Position numbers and translations under genes: made by a program. From Novosphingobium sp. 9 (GTDB lineage Bacteria > Pseudomonadota > Alphaproteobacteria > Sphingomonadales > Sphingomonadaceae): a DNA stretch of 64,000 nucleotides. The stretch is from contig NZ_CP022707.1 of assembly GCF_025340265.1 (NCBI RefSeq), positions 2,914,501 to 2,978,500 of the forward strand, in the 5' to 3' direction. How positions within the stretch are numbered: position 1 is the stretch's first letter; each line of letters starts with the position of its first letter. Below, in pieces: positions 55,182-64,000 of this stretch. A model generated the notes under the pieces. That model ran no database searches. It saw only the letters and a program-made list of their open reading frames with translations, and was not told the DNA's origin.

Positions 55182-55497
55182 CGAAACTCCAGAATTACCC
55201 GCAAAAATATCAAGCGAGGCCCCATAGATTGCCGGATCGCCGCGCACAAGCCGCGAAAGCGCCGAAACCTGCGACCTCCACCTGCGACATCTATCGAATG
55301 ACGGCCCTCGCCCCGGCACTACATCCGCCTCCGTGCGTTTGATCGGCAGAAGGAGGCCTCATGGCAATACTGATCGCCTGTGCCGATTACAGTAAGCCAT
55401 TTGTATAGCTTCTCCGATAATGCCCTGCCCAGTAGACTGGGGCACACAGAGACAATCGCGGCGCACGAAAGCGGCCGCAGGACAAAGGAGCCCAGCC

Positions 55498-57027
55498 ATG
55501 ACCGGATCGAACTCCAGCGGCGGTAAGTGCCCGTACGCGCATCCCGCTGTTGACGGAGCCACCCCGCTGACCACCCAGTTCGGCGCGCCCGTCGTCGACA
55601 ACTCCAACTCCTACACCGCCGGGCCGCGCGGCCCCCTGCTGATGCAGGACGTGTGGCTGCTGGAGAAGCTGGCCAACCTCAACCGCGAAGTGATCCCTGA
55701 GCGGCGCATGCACGCCAAGGGCTCGGGCGCGTTCGGCACCTTCACCGTGACCGGCAACGTTGCGAAGTACACCCGCGCGAAGTTCCTCGAACCCGGCAAG
55801 CAGACCGAGCTTTTCGCCCGCTTCACCACCGTAGCCGGTGAGCGCGGCGCCGCCGATGCCGAGCGCGACATTCGCGGCTTCGCGGTGAAGTTCTACACCG
55901 AGGAAGGCAACTGGGACATGGTCGGCAACAATACGCCGGTGTTCTTCGTGCGCGATCCGCGCCACTTTGCCGATCTGAACAAGGCGGTGAAGCGCGATCC
56001 GCGCACCAACATGCGCAGCGCGCAGAACAACTGGGACTTCTGGACCCTGCTGCCCGAAGCCTTCCACCAGGTGACGTACGTGATGGGCGATCGCGGCATT
56101 CCCAAGTCGTACCGCCACATGGACGGCTTCTCCAGCCACACCTACTCGTTCTACAACGAGGCGGGCGAGCGGTTCTGGGTGAAGTGGCACTTCAAGACCC
56201 AGCAGGGCCACGCGCACCTGACCGACGCCGAAGCCGCCGAAGTCGTTGCCGCCGATCGCGAGAGCAACCAGCGCGACCTCTACGAGGCGATCGAGCGCGG
56301 CGAATTCCCGAAGTGGAAGGTCATGGTCCAGATCATGGACGAGGCCGAGGCCGAGACCTGCGGCTTCCATCCCTTCGACCTGACCAAGGTGTGGTCGCAG
56401 AAGACCTATCCGCTGATCGAGGTTGGCATGATGGAGCTGAACCGCAATTCGGACAACTTCTTCGCCGATGTGGAGCAGAGCGCGTTTTCGCCGTCCAACC
56501 TCGTCCCCGGTATCGGCGTCTCGCCCGACAAGATGCTGCAGGCGCGCCTGTTCGCCTATTCGGACGCGCAGCGTTACCGCCTTGGCGTCAACCATCACCA
56601 GATCCCGGTGAACGCCGCGCGCTGCCCGGTGTTCAACAACCACCGCGATGGGCAGGGCCGGGTCGATGGCAACTATGGTTCGCTGCCGCACTACCACCCG
56701 AACTCGTTCAGCCAGTGGCAGGGCCAGCCCGAATTCCGCGAGCCGCCCTTGCGCCTTTCGGGCGATGCCGACTTCTGGAATTTCCGCGAGGATGACGACG
56801 ACTACTACAGCCAGCCGCGCGCGCTGTTCCAGCTGATGGATGCCGCCCAGCAGGAACGCCTGTTCGGCAACACCGCCCGCGCGATGGGCGATGCGCCGGA
56901 CTTCATCAAGCAGCGCCACATCGACAACTGCACGCGCTGCGACCCGGCCTATGGCGCGGGCGTTGCCGCTGCCCTTGGCATGAGCGTGAACCCGGATCTC
57001 TCGCCCGAGCCCGAGATCGCCGACTGA
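55498..57027 (+). CDS. katA: Monofunctional heme catalase
   Basis: The 509-residue small-subunit (clade 3-type) catalase converts H2O2 to water and oxygen. It shows the distal His region [17 protein letters not shown], the Asn in FFVRDPRHF's neighbourhood ([12 protein letters not shown]), the proximal heme Tyr in [17 protein letters not shown] and [22 protein letters not shown] 55498 follows AAGGAG. The gene ends at a terminator shared with the convergent TonB receptor. Confidence 0.95.
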   Translation: MTGSNSSGGKCPYAHPAVDGATPLTTQFGAPVVDNSNSYTAGPRGPLLMQDVWLLEKLANLNREVIPERRMHAKGSGAFGTFTVTGNVAKYTRAKFLEPGKQTELFARFTTVAGERGAADAERDIRGFAVKFYTEEGNWDMVGNNTPVFFVRDPRHFADLNKAVKRDPRTNMRSAQNNWDFWTLLPEAFHQVTYVMGDRGIPKSYRHMDGFSSHTYSFYNEAGERFWVKWHFKTQQGHAHLTDAEAAEVVAADRESNQRDLYEAIERGEFPKWKVMVQIMDEAEAETCGFHPFDLTKVWSQKTYPLIEVGMMELNRNSDNFFADVEQSAFSPSNLVPGIGVSPDKMLQARLFAYSDAQRYRLGVNHHQIPVNAARCPVFNNHRDGQGRVDGNYGSLPHYHPNSFSQWQGQPEFREPPLRLSGDADFWNFREDDDDYYSQPRALFQLMDAAQQERLFGNTARAMGDAPDFIKQRHIDNCTRCDPAYGAGVAAALGMSVNPDLSPEPEIAD

Positions 57028-57054
57028 TCGAGGCGGGTCCCCGCCGCACAACGA

Positions 57055-57084
57055 AAAGGCGCCGCCCCATAAGGGACGGCGCCT
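57055..57084. terminator. Terminator between catalase and TonB-receptor genes
   Basis: AAAGGCGCCG... pairs with ...CGGCGCCTTT around a short loop, with T-rich bases following on the plus strand. It lies in the convergent gap of 98 bases and can serve both genes. Confidence 0.85.
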
Positions 57085-57125
57085 TTCTCTTTGGGTCACT
57101 CCCACCTACAGGCAGGAATGAAAGA

Positions 57126-59681
57126 TCAGAAGTTGACCTGCGCTTCCAGGCCCCAGGTGCGCGGCGGGTTGAAGTTGCCGTAGTCACCCAGCACACCGGC
57201 ATAGCTGGTCGAGGCCAGCGTCGAACCGTTGTAGCTCAGCGTCGGCACCGAGTTCGCGTCCGAGCGGCGGTAGATGTGCTGCTCGTTGAACAGGTTGCGC
57301 GACCATACCGAGACGGTCAGCTTCTGGCCGCCGGGGCCCATCTGGATATCGGCCAGCGCGATGCGGGCGTTGACGATGAAGCTGGGGTCGGTCTTGGTGC
57401 TCTCCGCCTCGAAGCTGTACTGGCTGCTGGCGTAGTTGGCATCGATGTGGAAGCGCAGGTTGGTGTCGCCCGCGCCCACCGGCAGGACGTAATCCGCCGA
57501 GCCCGATGCCGCATTCTTCGGCGTGTAGACGATGTACAGCGACTGGGTGACGCCGGTCAGCGGGTTGGTCGCCGTCGGCTTGTCCCAGTAGGTGTAGGCA
57601 TAGGATGCGTTCAGCGTCAGGCCCTGCACCGGTGCCAGCGTCAGGTCGGCCTCGATGCCGCGGATATGGTTGGTGCCCTGCGCGTTGATCGCCTCTTCAA
57701 GGTGCGAGTTGTAGGTCGGGCTGCTCGGGTCGGTATCGTAGAGGTCGAAGTCGAACTGGGTGTTCTTGCGATCCATCATGTATCCGGCCAGGTTCAGGCG
57801 GGCGTGATGGTCGAGGAAGTCCATCTTCGCGCCGACTTCGTAGGCCTTGACCGTCTCCGGACCGAAGGCGTCGAAGGTCTGCGAACGATCGTCCGCACCG
57901 CCGGCGCGGAAGCCCGACGAGTACTTGGCGTAGAGGTGGATGTCCTGCGTCGCGTCGAGGGCGATGTTCACCATCGGGTCGAAGCGGCTGATATTGTTCT
58001 TGAAGCTGAAGTCGGTGACGATGCCGTTGACCATCGTCAGGTTGCCGTGACGGTCATCCTTGGTCCAGCGGCCACCGCCGGTGATGTGCAGCATGTCGAG
58101 GCCCGCCGGGGTCCAGGTCGCCTGACCGTAGACGGCGTAGTTATGGTCGGTCGCCCAGCTGTTGCGGGTCACGAACTGCGAGCCGTCCTGCCAGCCCTGG
58201 TTCTTCGACGTCACCGCGCCGGAAACGTTGGGGCTCAGGATCGTGTAGCCGGTGCCGTCCGAATTCCACAGGTTCGACGAAGGCGTCGCGGCGTATTCGG
58301 AGGCCTGCTCGGTATAGTAATAGGCACCGAAGACGTAATCGATGGTCGAGCCGATCGAGCCGACGCCCTGGAATTCCTGGCTGAACTGGTGCTGGCGCAG
58401 GAACGAGAGCGAATAGCGGCTGAACTTGCCCGAGTTGCTCGTGGCAAGGTTCTCACCCGCATACGAGGGCGAGTACGGCACGCGCTCGGGGCCGCCCGAG
58501 TTGTCGTACTGGTCGGTCGAAACGCCGCGCCATGCAGTGATCGAGCGCAGCTGGAGGTGCGGGGCGACGTCCCAGTTCACATGCGCCGAAACGCCGTGGG
58601 TCTTGTCGACGCTGGGCTGCTGCGGCACGCCGACATCGGCGACCGACTGGCGCTTGGAATGCGTACCGACAGCCGAGGCCTTGGGCGCGATACAGGCGTT
58701 GGTGACGCCGCCCGCACCGTTCGAGACGTTGCACTTGGCGCCGTTGTAGTAGAGCACCGGATCGGTTCCGGCGGCGGTCTGGACATAAGTGCCGACGTTG
58801 TACCCGTTCGGGTTGTAGTTCAGCAGCTGGCTGTACATCGGGGTGTTGTCGTCTTCCGCCTGATCGTAGGAGAAAGTCGCCGAAAGCCCCTTGAACGGCT
58901 CCCACTTGGCCTGGATGCGGCCGCCCTTCTTGTCGTAATAGTTCCAGCCGGTCGACCCTGCGAGCGGGTCCTTCACGGTCGGGTCCTGGTGCTGGTAGAC
59001 GCCGTCCATCTTGATCGAGATGTTGTAGAACTCGGGCAGGTTGAGGTGGATCTCGGCATTCTTGCTGCCGTAGTTGCCCACGCCCGCAACCACGCGCCCG
59101 CCGAACTCACCGGTCGGCTGTGCGGTGACGATGCTGAGCGCACCGCCCTCGCTGTTACGCCCGAACAGCGTGCCCTGCGGCCCCTTGAGCACTTCGATGC
59201 GATCGACGTCGAACAGGGCAGCGTTCAAGCCCTGCGACTTGCCGATATAGACGCCATCGACATAGACGCCCACGCCCGCATCGCGCGCGGTCTGGTTCTG
59301 GTCGTAGGGCACGATGCCGCGAATGCCGACCGTCAGCGCCGACTGGCGCGCCTCGAAGGTGGCGATGCGCAAGGACGGGATCGAGCCGTCCGCAAGGTTG
59401 ATCAGCGTCTGGACGTGGCGGTCGGCCATCGCCTGATTGCTGAGCACGCTCATCGAGATCGGCGTCTTCTGAAGGTCGGTCTCGCGCTTGGTGGCGGTGA
59501 CGACGATCTCGCCAAGCCCCGGTCCGGTAGCCGTACCGTCAGTAGCAGCCGCGTCGGTCGCGGCCGTGTCGGCAGTGGCGGCAGCCGTTCCGGCAGCGCT
59601 GTCCGCCGCGAAGGCCGGATTCGATGCCGCAAGGGCGAAGGCACAGGCCGAAAGGCCGAGATAAACGGAAATATTCCTCAC
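57126..59681 (-). CDS. TonB-dependent outer-membrane receptor
   Basis: The 851-residue receptor starts at GTG 59681 after GGGAG (MRNISVYLGLSACAFALAASNPAFA, signal peptide). Plug domain: EIVVTATKRETDLQKTPISM and VDRIEVLKGPQGTLFGRNSEGGALSI. The 22-strand barrel ends ...RTWGLEAQVNF with the terminal Phe. It takes up a scarce ligand using TonB energy; sphingomonad receptors of this type often serve sugars or aromatic compounds, but nothing here identifies the ligand. It diverges from the regulator gene at 59891, which may control it. Confidence 0.92.
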   Translation of the reverse strand: MRNISVYLGLSACAFALAASNPAFAADSAAGTAAATADTAATDAAATDGTATGPGLGEIVVTATKRETDLQKTPISMSVLSNQAMADRHVQTLINLADGSIPSLRIATFEARQSALTVGIRGIVPYDQNQTARDAGVGVYVDGVYIGKSQGLNAALFDVDRIEVLKGPQGTLFGRNSEGGALSIVTAQPTGEFGGRVVAGVGNYGSKNAEIHLNLPEFYNISIKMDGVYQHQDPTVKDPLAGSTGWNYYDKKGGRIQAKWEPFKGLSATFSYDQAEDDNTPMYSQLLNYNPNGYNVGTYVQTAAGTDPVLYYNGAKCNVSNGAGGVTNACIAPKASAVGTHSKRQSVADVGVPQQPSVDKTHGVSAHVNWDVAPHLQLRSITAWRGVSTDQYDNSGGPERVPYSPSYAGENLATSNSGKFSRYSLSFLRQHQFSQEFQGVGSIGSTIDYVFGAYYYTEQASEYAATPSSNLWNSDGTGYTILSPNVSGAVTSKNQGWQDGSQFVTRNSWATDHNYAVYGQATWTPAGLDMLHITGGGRWTKDDRHGNLTMVNGIVTDFSFKNNISRFDPMVNIALDATQDIHLYAKYSSGFRAGGADDRSQTFDAFGPETVKAYEVGAKMDFLDHHARLNLAGYMMDRKNTQFDFDLYDTDPSSPTYNSHLEEAINAQGTNHIRGIEADLTLAPVQGLTLNASYAYTYWDKPTATNPLTGVTQSLYIVYTPKNAASGSADYVLPVGAGDTNLRFHIDANYASSQYSFEAESTKTDPSFIVNARIALADIQMGPGGQKLTVSVWSRNLFNEQHIYRRSDANSVPTLSYNGSTLASTSYAGVLGDYGNFNPPRTWGLEAQVNF

Positions 59682-59890
59682 GAAATGGCGCTCCCTGGCA
59701 AACCTGATGCGCGGGGAAATCGCGGTTTTCTGCGGTCTTGATCCGCCCTGCGCCCCCTGCGCTGTTTGCGCCACTACGCAACATGCATGTCACATTCGCG
59801 GTCGTTTCCTCATCAAGTTGCTACGTTCATCTTACGTTTTGTTGCAGACGCGCAATGGGCCAGAAACGTCTCTCTCGGATTCGTACCACC

Positions 59891-60580
59891 ATGCTGAAAT
59901 TCGGCCAGATTTTGCTAACCTCCGGAACCGACGATCATATCGCCTCGGTTTACGATGCCTTTCTCAACCTTCAGGCCAAGGTCGTGGACGTTCAGGATCT
60001 GCTGGGCGCCTCGATGGATGACGGCACCTGGATCTTCGTCGACTGGCTACTGCCGATGATGGCGGGCCTGCAACTGGTGCGGCTGCTGCGCGAATCGCCG
60101 CTTACCCGCCGCGCGCGAATCTCGATGGTGCTGCCCGAGGCCGATCCGGCGCTTCAGGCCCGCGCCATCGCGGTGGGCGCCGACGATTACATGCTCGGCC
60201 CGCTCACCCCCGGCGCGCTGGTTGAGCGCATGCGCACCTATCGCGGCATCCAGCCGACCGACGATACCCAGAACGTGCAGATCGGCGAACTGGTGGTGAA
60301 CGTGGATGCCTATTCCACCCGCTATCGCGGCAAGCCGATCACGCTCAAGACCGGCGAGTTCCGCCTGCTGGCCCATTTCGCGGCGAACCCGAACCGGGTG
60401 TTCACCCGCAGCCAGCTGATCGGCGTGCTGGGCAAGAGCGTGAACGTTACCGACGAGCGCACGGTGGACGTCTGGGTGAGCCGCCTGCGCTCCACGCTCA
60501 AGAGCCACGGCGTGCCTTACTCCCCGCGCACGGTGCGCGCGTTCGGCTATATCATGGACTTCGATACCGACGTCGCGTGA
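59891..60580 (+). CDS. OmpR-type response regulator with atypical receiver
   Basis: The 229-residue protein from MLKFGQILLTSGTDDH (an earlier ATG at 59855 is possible). The receiver keeps the phospho-acceptor Asp (residue 51, IFVDWLLPMMAG). The conserved Lys is replaced by Gly (YMLGPLTP, residue 103) and the acidic pair is displaced. The C-terminal winged helix is normal (GKPITLKTGEFRLLAHFAANPNRVFTRSQLI, RTVDVWVSRLRSTLK, RAFGYIMDFD). No cognate kinase is adjacent. It is divergent from the TonB receptor gene. Confidence 0.86.
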   Translation: MLKFGQILLTSGTDDHIASVYDAFLNLQAKVVDVQDLLGASMDDGTWIFVDWLLPMMAGLQLVRLLRESPLTRRARISMVLPEADPALQARAIAVGADDYMLGPLTPGALVERMRTYRGIQPTDDTQNVQIGELVVNVDAYSTRYRGKPITLKTGEFRLLAHFAANPNRVFTRSQLIGVLGKSVNVTDERTVDVWVSRLRSTLKSHGVPYSPRTVRAFGYIMDFDTDVA

Positions 60581-60605
60581 TCGGGCTGGAGTCGTCGTAG
60601 ACACA

Positions 60606-60639
60606 CAAAAAGCGGGGCGCATCGGCACCCCGCTTTTTT
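60606..60639. terminator. Rho-independent terminator
   Basis: AAAAAGCGGGG pairs with CCCCGCTTTTT around a 10-base loop, followed by a T-run ending at 60639. It lies 25 bases after the regulator stop and in front of the convergent lysC end, with A/T-runs on both sides, so it may work both ways. Confidence 0.9.
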
Positions 60640-60704
60640 CATGCATCCCGCCTGTGCCCTGCCGCCCGCTCCGGAAAGCAGACCGCCGAGAGGCAGCGCC
60701 CGGA

Positions 60705-61964
60705 TCAGGCCGTCGCGTCGAGGCCGTAGGCGGTGTGCAGCACGCGCACGGCCAGTTCGGTCTCGTCGGCGTCGATCAGCACCGAGACCTTGATCTCGCT
60801 GGTCGAGATCGCCTGGATGTTGATCCCGCGATCGGCAAGCGACTTGAACATCGTGCTGGCAACGCCTGCATGGCTGCGCATGCCGACGCCGACGACCGAG
60901 ATCTTGGCGACGTTGTCGTTCGAGATCAGGCGGTAGAAGCCGATGGCCTCCTTGCGCTCTTCGAGGATCGCCAGCGTGCGGACGAGGTCCGACATCGGCG
61001 CGGTGAAGGTGACGTCGGTCTCGCCCTTGTCCTTCGCCACGTTCTGGATGATCATGTCGACGTTGATGTTCGCCTCGGCCAGCGGGGTGAAGATCGATGC
61101 CACCGCGCCCGGACGGTCGGGCACGCGGGTGAGAGTGACCTTCGCCTCGTTCTTGTCGGCGGCGATACCGGTGATCAGCTGGCGTTCCATATCACTTCCT
61201 TCAAGTTCTTCGTCGCTGACGATCATCGTTCCGGGCAGGGTATCGGCGGCAGGCGCATTCTCGTCGATGAACGAGGAGAGCACCTGAACGCGCACGTTCT
61301 CCTTCATCGCCAGGCTGACCGAGCGGGTCTGCAGCACCTTCGAGCCGACCGAAGCCAGTTCGAGCATTTCCTCATACGTCACCAGCGGCAGCTTCTTCGC
61401 CTTGGCGACGATGCGCGGGTCGGTGGTGTAGACGCCGTCGACATCGGTGTAGATGTCGCAGCGGTCGGCCTTGACCGCCGCCGCCACGGCGACAGCCGAG
61501 GTGTCAGAGCCGCCACGGCCCAGCGTGGTCACGCGGCCTTCGGGCGATACGCCCTGGAAGCCGGGGATCACCGCGATCTCGCCCGCCGCCATCGAGGCGA
61601 GCATGGCCTCGGCGTCGATCTCCTCGATGCGCGCCTTGGCGTGGGCATCGTCGGTCTTGATCGGCACCTGCCAGCCCAGCCACGAGCGCGCCTTGCAGCC
61701 CATCGCCTGCAGCGTCAGCGCCAGCAGGCCCGATGTCACCTGCTCGCCCGAAGCGACGACGACATCGTATTCCGCCGGATCGTAGAGCGCGTTGGCCTCG
61801 CGGCAGAAGTTGACCATCCGGTCTGTCTCGCCCGCCATGGCGGACACCACGACCGCGACTTCGTGGCCGGCTTCCTGCTGGCGTTTCACGATACCCGCCA
61901 CGCGCCGAATTCGCTCGGTCCCGGCCATCGAAGTGCCGCCGAATTTCATCACGATACGTGCCAA
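60705..61964 (-). CDS. lysC: Aspartate kinase
   Basis: The 419-residue enzyme phosphorylates aspartate at the head of the lysine/threonine/methionine pathway. It shows VMKFGGTSMAG at the N terminus, VVVSAMAGETDRM, VASGEQVTSGLLAL, GRGGSDTSAVAVAAA and YTDVDGVYTTDPR, then two ACT domains (about 265-419) for feedback control. Length and motifs are those of the alphaproteobacterial enzyme. It is divergent from ubiG with 89 bases between. Confidence 0.96.
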   Translation of the reverse strand: MARIVMKFGGTSMAGTERIRRVAGIVKRQQEAGHEVAVVVSAMAGETDRMVNFCREANALYDPAEYDVVVASGEQVTSGLLALTLQAMGCKARSWLGWQVPIKTDDAHAKARIEEIDAEAMLASMAAGEIAVIPGFQGVSPEGRVTTLGRGGSDTSAVAVAAAVKADRCDIYTDVDGVYTTDPRIVAKAKKLPLVTYEEMLELASVGSKVLQTRSVSLAMKENVRVQVLSSFIDENAPAADTLPGTMIVSDEELEGSDMERQLITGIAADKNEAKVTLTRVPDRPGAVASIFTPLAEANINVDMIIQNVAKDKGETDVTFTAPMSDLVRTLAILEERKEAIGFYRLISNDNVAKISVVGVGMRSHAGVASTMFKSLADRGINIQAISTSEIKVSVLIDADETELAVRVLHTAYGLDATA

Positions 61965-62053
61965 GGTGCCGTTGCTCCCTCGAAAGTCAGAATCGTGCGT
62001 CAGAATGAGCGCACGATGTGGATATGTTTCGGGCGCGCTGTTAGGGGGGACTC

Positions 62054-62842
62054 ATGGACAATGCAACTGCCTCTGACGTCGCGCCCGAAACCACACCTTC
62101 CGCCGCAGCGACCTCAGCCGCTCCGGCGACCATCCGCCCCGAAGAAGCCGAGCGTTTCGGTGCCCTTGCTGCCGAGTGGTGGGACCCGAAGGGCACCTCG
62201 GGCATGCTCCACAAGCTGAACCCGGTGCGCCTCGGCTTTATCCGCGAGGCGATCGATTCGCATTTCGCAAGCGATTCGCAAGGTATCCGCCCGCTTGCCG
62301 GACGCCGCGCGCTGGATGTCGGCTGCGGCGCCGGGCTGCTGTGCGAGCCGCTCGCCCGCCTTGGCGCTGCCGTCACCGGCGTCGATGCCGCCGCCGAGAA
62401 CATCGCCGCCGCCGCCGCCCATGCCGCAGCGGGCGGCCTTGCCATCGACTATCGCCACGGCGAGATCAGCACGCTCGGCCTCACCGGCTACGACCTCGTC
62501 TGCTCGCTCGAAGTGATCGAGCACGTCGCCGACAAGACCGCGTTCCTCAAGGCACTGGCAGACACGCTCGCCGACGACGGGCTGATGGTGCTCTCGTGCC
62601 CCAACCGCACCGCCGTCTCGCGCCTGCTGCTGGTCGAGGCCGCCGAGCGCCTCGGCAAGCTGCCGCGTGGCATGCATGACTGGAGCGCCTTCCCGACGCC
62701 CGAGGAGCTTGCTGACCTCGCCGCCGAAGCCGGGCTCGAACTCGGCACGCCCAGGGGCATCGCCTGGCGCCCGAGCAAGGGCCTGCACCTCTCGGACGAC
62801 CTCTCGCTCAACTTTATCGTGACCGCCCGCAAGGCGCGCTGA
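62054..62842 (+). CDS. ubiG: Ubiquinone biosynthesis O-methyltransferase
   Basis: The 262-residue SAM methyltransferase catalyses both O-methylations in ubiquinone synthesis. After an Ala/Thr-rich extension (1-28) it has EEAERFGALAAEWWDPKG, MLHKLNPVRLGFI, the SAM motif LDVGCGAGLLCEPLARLGA, and YDLVCSLEVIEHV. The C-terminal MHDWSAFPTPEEL is also typical. It follows a GGGGGGA-like leader. Confidence 0.95.
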   Translation: MDNATASDVAPETTPSAAATSAAPATIRPEEAERFGALAAEWWDPKGTSGMLHKLNPVRLGFIREAIDSHFASDSQGIRPLAGRRALDVGCGAGLLCEPLARLGAAVTGVDAAAENIAAAAAHAAAGGLAIDYRHGEISTLGLTGYDLVCSLEVIEHVADKTAFLKALADTLADDGLMVLSCPNRTAVSRLLLVEAAERLGKLPRGMHDWSAFPTPEELADLAAEAGLELGTPRGIAWRPSKGLHLSDDLSLNFIVTARKAR

Positions 62843-62880
62843 GGCGCGGGCGGTCGCCGGCCCGGCGTCCCGCCTTTCCC

Positions 62881-62979
62881 TCGTCATCCCGGACCCGATC
62901 CGGGATGGCGCTCCTGCCCCCAGCCGCGAGAGGCAACCGCAGGAGACAGCCGGGCCCCGGATCAGGTCCGGGGCGACGA
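62881..62979. repeat. Intergenic palindromic repeat pair
   Basis: TCGTCATCCCGGACC (62881-62895) and GGTCCGGGGCGACGA (62965-62979) are complementary at 13 of 15 positions, and each arm is part of a smaller palindrome (CCCGGACCCGATCCGGG; CCCCGGATCAGGTCCGGGG). Composite palindromes of this kind are widespread between genes in alphaproteobacteria. It lies between ubiG and the ArsC-family gene, which converge. Confidence 0.8.
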
Positions 62980-63025
62980 GATGCTGATTTCGTTCACTGT
63001 TTGCATGTGAAAGCCTGTCGCCCGA

Positions 63026-63367
63026 TCAGCCCAGCGCCGCTTCCCACTCAGGCTCCTTGAAGCCCACCAGCACGCCACCGGGGTATTCGACCACCGGGCG
63101 CTTGATGCAGCTGGGATGGGCGAGCATCACGGCGATCGCCTTGCCCGCATCGAGGTCGGCCTTGTCCGCCTCGGGCAGCTTGCGGAACGTGGTCCCCGCC
63201 CGGTTGAGCACCTTTTCCCAGCCCACGGCGGCAACCCAGCGCGTCAGCTTCTCCGCGTCGGCGCCTTCCTTCTTGTAGTCATGAAACGCATAGTCGAGGC
63301 CCTTGGCCTCCAGCCACTTGCGCGCCTTCTTCACCGTGTCGCAGTTGGGAATGCCGTAGAAATCCAT
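63026..63367 (-). CDS. ArsC/Spx-family thioredoxin-fold protein
   Basis: The 113-residue protein begins MDFYGIPNCDTVKKARKWLE, with a single Cys followed by DTVKKA, and later FRKLPEADKADLD, MLAHPSCIKRPVVEY. This is the YffB/Spx branch of the arsenate reductase family. The conserved RP of IKRPV is present. True arsenate reduction is not established for this branch; the annotation is by fold. Confidence 0.9.
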   Translation of the reverse strand: MDFYGIPNCDTVKKARKWLEAKGLDYAFHDYKKEGADAEKLTRWVAAVGWEKVLNRAGTTFRKLPEADKADLDAGKAIAVMLAHPSCIKRPVVEYPGGVLVGFKEPEWEAALG

Positions 63368-63638
63368 GGTCGTCCTTCGATCGGGAGAGGCCGCATCCGC
63401 CCCTCAGGTTGACACGGTTTACACAGTCCAGAGCGAAAGTGTCACCTTGGAAGGCGAAACCGCAGATTTGCGGGAAGAACACCTAATCTGGGAGCAGGCG
63501 AAACTGTCATCTTGTGACGGGATGTTGTGGATCGGGATCATGCACAAAGGTGTACCGCAAGGCGCGGCTTGTAGGACAGTGGCAGTCTGAGGGTCGCCTT
63601 CTTATGCCGCTCCGCTGATGCTAATTATCAGTCTATAA

Positions 63639-64000
63639 CTATCTACCTAAGATACGCTGCCACAGAGTTTTAGGACGCATTGCAGGATTGCGAGCTTTCG
63701 CTTGCTGCACCATCTTATAGATTTCTTCGCTTTCACGATCTGCAAGATTTGAGAATTTTTGCATCTTATAATGGTCAATACCCTGTAACATCTCTCTTAT
63801 CTTTGAATTATCGTCTTTGTTGATCTGAAAATCTTCCGGTGACGGCAGGACGAGGGATGCTCCGACTCCCTCCTGATACCCCGCGAGAATAACCGCAGTC
63901 GCGCCAAACAACTCTACAACGCCTTTATCTGGATTTGTAGCAATCTGCTCTTCAAGAGCTTGGAGTAAATCCTTTTTGGCAAATGGCAGAAGCGCAACGT
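63639..64000 (-). CDS. Unrecognised protein, C-terminal part (5' end outside window)
   Basis: The frame is open from the window edge (reading VALLPFAKKDLLQALEEQIA...) to the stop at 63639, about 120 residues. The protein is charged and helical, with ILAGYQEGVGASLVLPSPED in the middle and a basic end (ARNPAMRPKTLWQRILGR). No motif is recognised. The codon use is AT-richer than in the neighbouring core genes, suggesting transfer or the edge of another accessory region. Confidence 0.6.
   Translation of the reverse strand, partial: VALLPFAKKDLLQALEEQIATNPDKGVVELFGATAVILAGYQEGVGASLVLPSPEDFQINKDDNSKIREMLQGIDHYKMQKFSNLADRESEEIYKMVQQAKARNPAMRPKTLWQRILGR

Noticed and set aside
57276..59741. 821-codon open frame antisense to the TonB receptor
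   Set aside because: It lies fully opposite a gene with clear plug and barrel motifs; long antisense frames are common at this GC content, and the translation is repetitive Val/Arg/Asp without domains.
1..64000. CRISPR arrays and tRNA/rRNA genes
   Set aside because: No regularly spaced repeats and no tRNA- or rRNA-like segments were noticed on reading; a tRNA scan would be needed to exclude them firmly.

Overview
The window reads as a high-GC alphaproteobacterium, most likely a sphingomonad (Novosphingobium/Sphingobium-like). This is inferred from the Ti-type TraA/TraC/TraD mobilisation module with its DUF6118, MNT-HEPN and ArdC companions, a TonB receptor, and the hflKC-degP and lysC/ubiG gene groups. 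No database search was possible.

Layout. 1-6.3 kb is a tightly overlapping chemotaxis operon: cheB (partial), cheR, cheA, a STAS protein, a CheY-like regulator, cheC and a hybrid histidine kinase. 6.6-15.2 kb is a defence-island-like block. On the minus strand it has a 1101-residue protein combining a NERD nuclease, a STAND-type NTPase and a helical-repeat tail, followed by a small HEPN-like gene. Diverging from it is a retron-type reverse transcriptase fused to a trypsin-like protease, with a retron-like inverted repeat just upstream. Between the divergent genes sits a nested pair of insertion sequences: an IS3-family element whose end was hit by an IS1111-type (IS110 family) element. The non-coding tail of the IS1111 element carries segments that match this exact insertion site, as expected of a guide RNA.

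15.5-23 kb is a mobilisation module: DUF6118, relaxase TraA, a Q-type oriT-like site, TraC, TraD, MNT-HEPN, AlpA, a sigma-region-4-like protein and ArdC. 24-35.3 kb has lower GC and holds an outer-membrane protein and an alginate-like exopolysaccharide locus: a secreted PL7 lyase with RTX repeats, a phosphomannomutase, a TPR-porin exporter, an AlgX/AlgJ-like O-acetylation protein, a PL5 AlgL lyase, and a membrane-protein gene cut by IS630. 35.3-37.3 kb is an IS pile-up (IS630, IS5 and an IS5 remnant).

37.4-63.4 kb is ordinary chromosome: a MarR-like regulator, hemH, a molybdenum hydroxylase subunit, mrp, hflKC, degP, a class A PBP, msrB, a dienelactone hydrolase-like protein, a transglutaminase-like exported protein, purU, a nitronate monooxygenase-like protein, catalase, a TonB receptor, an OmpR-type regulator, lysC, ubiG and an ArsC/Spx-family protein. 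The last 360 bases start a lower-GC unknown gene.

Five frameshifts in four genes (cheA, cheC, the IS1111 transposase, and two in the TPR-porin) all fit the loss of one C or G from a C/G run. I therefore read them as probable base-calling errors rather than true gene decay. The two frameshifts in IS630 and IS5 lie on A-runs and look programmed.
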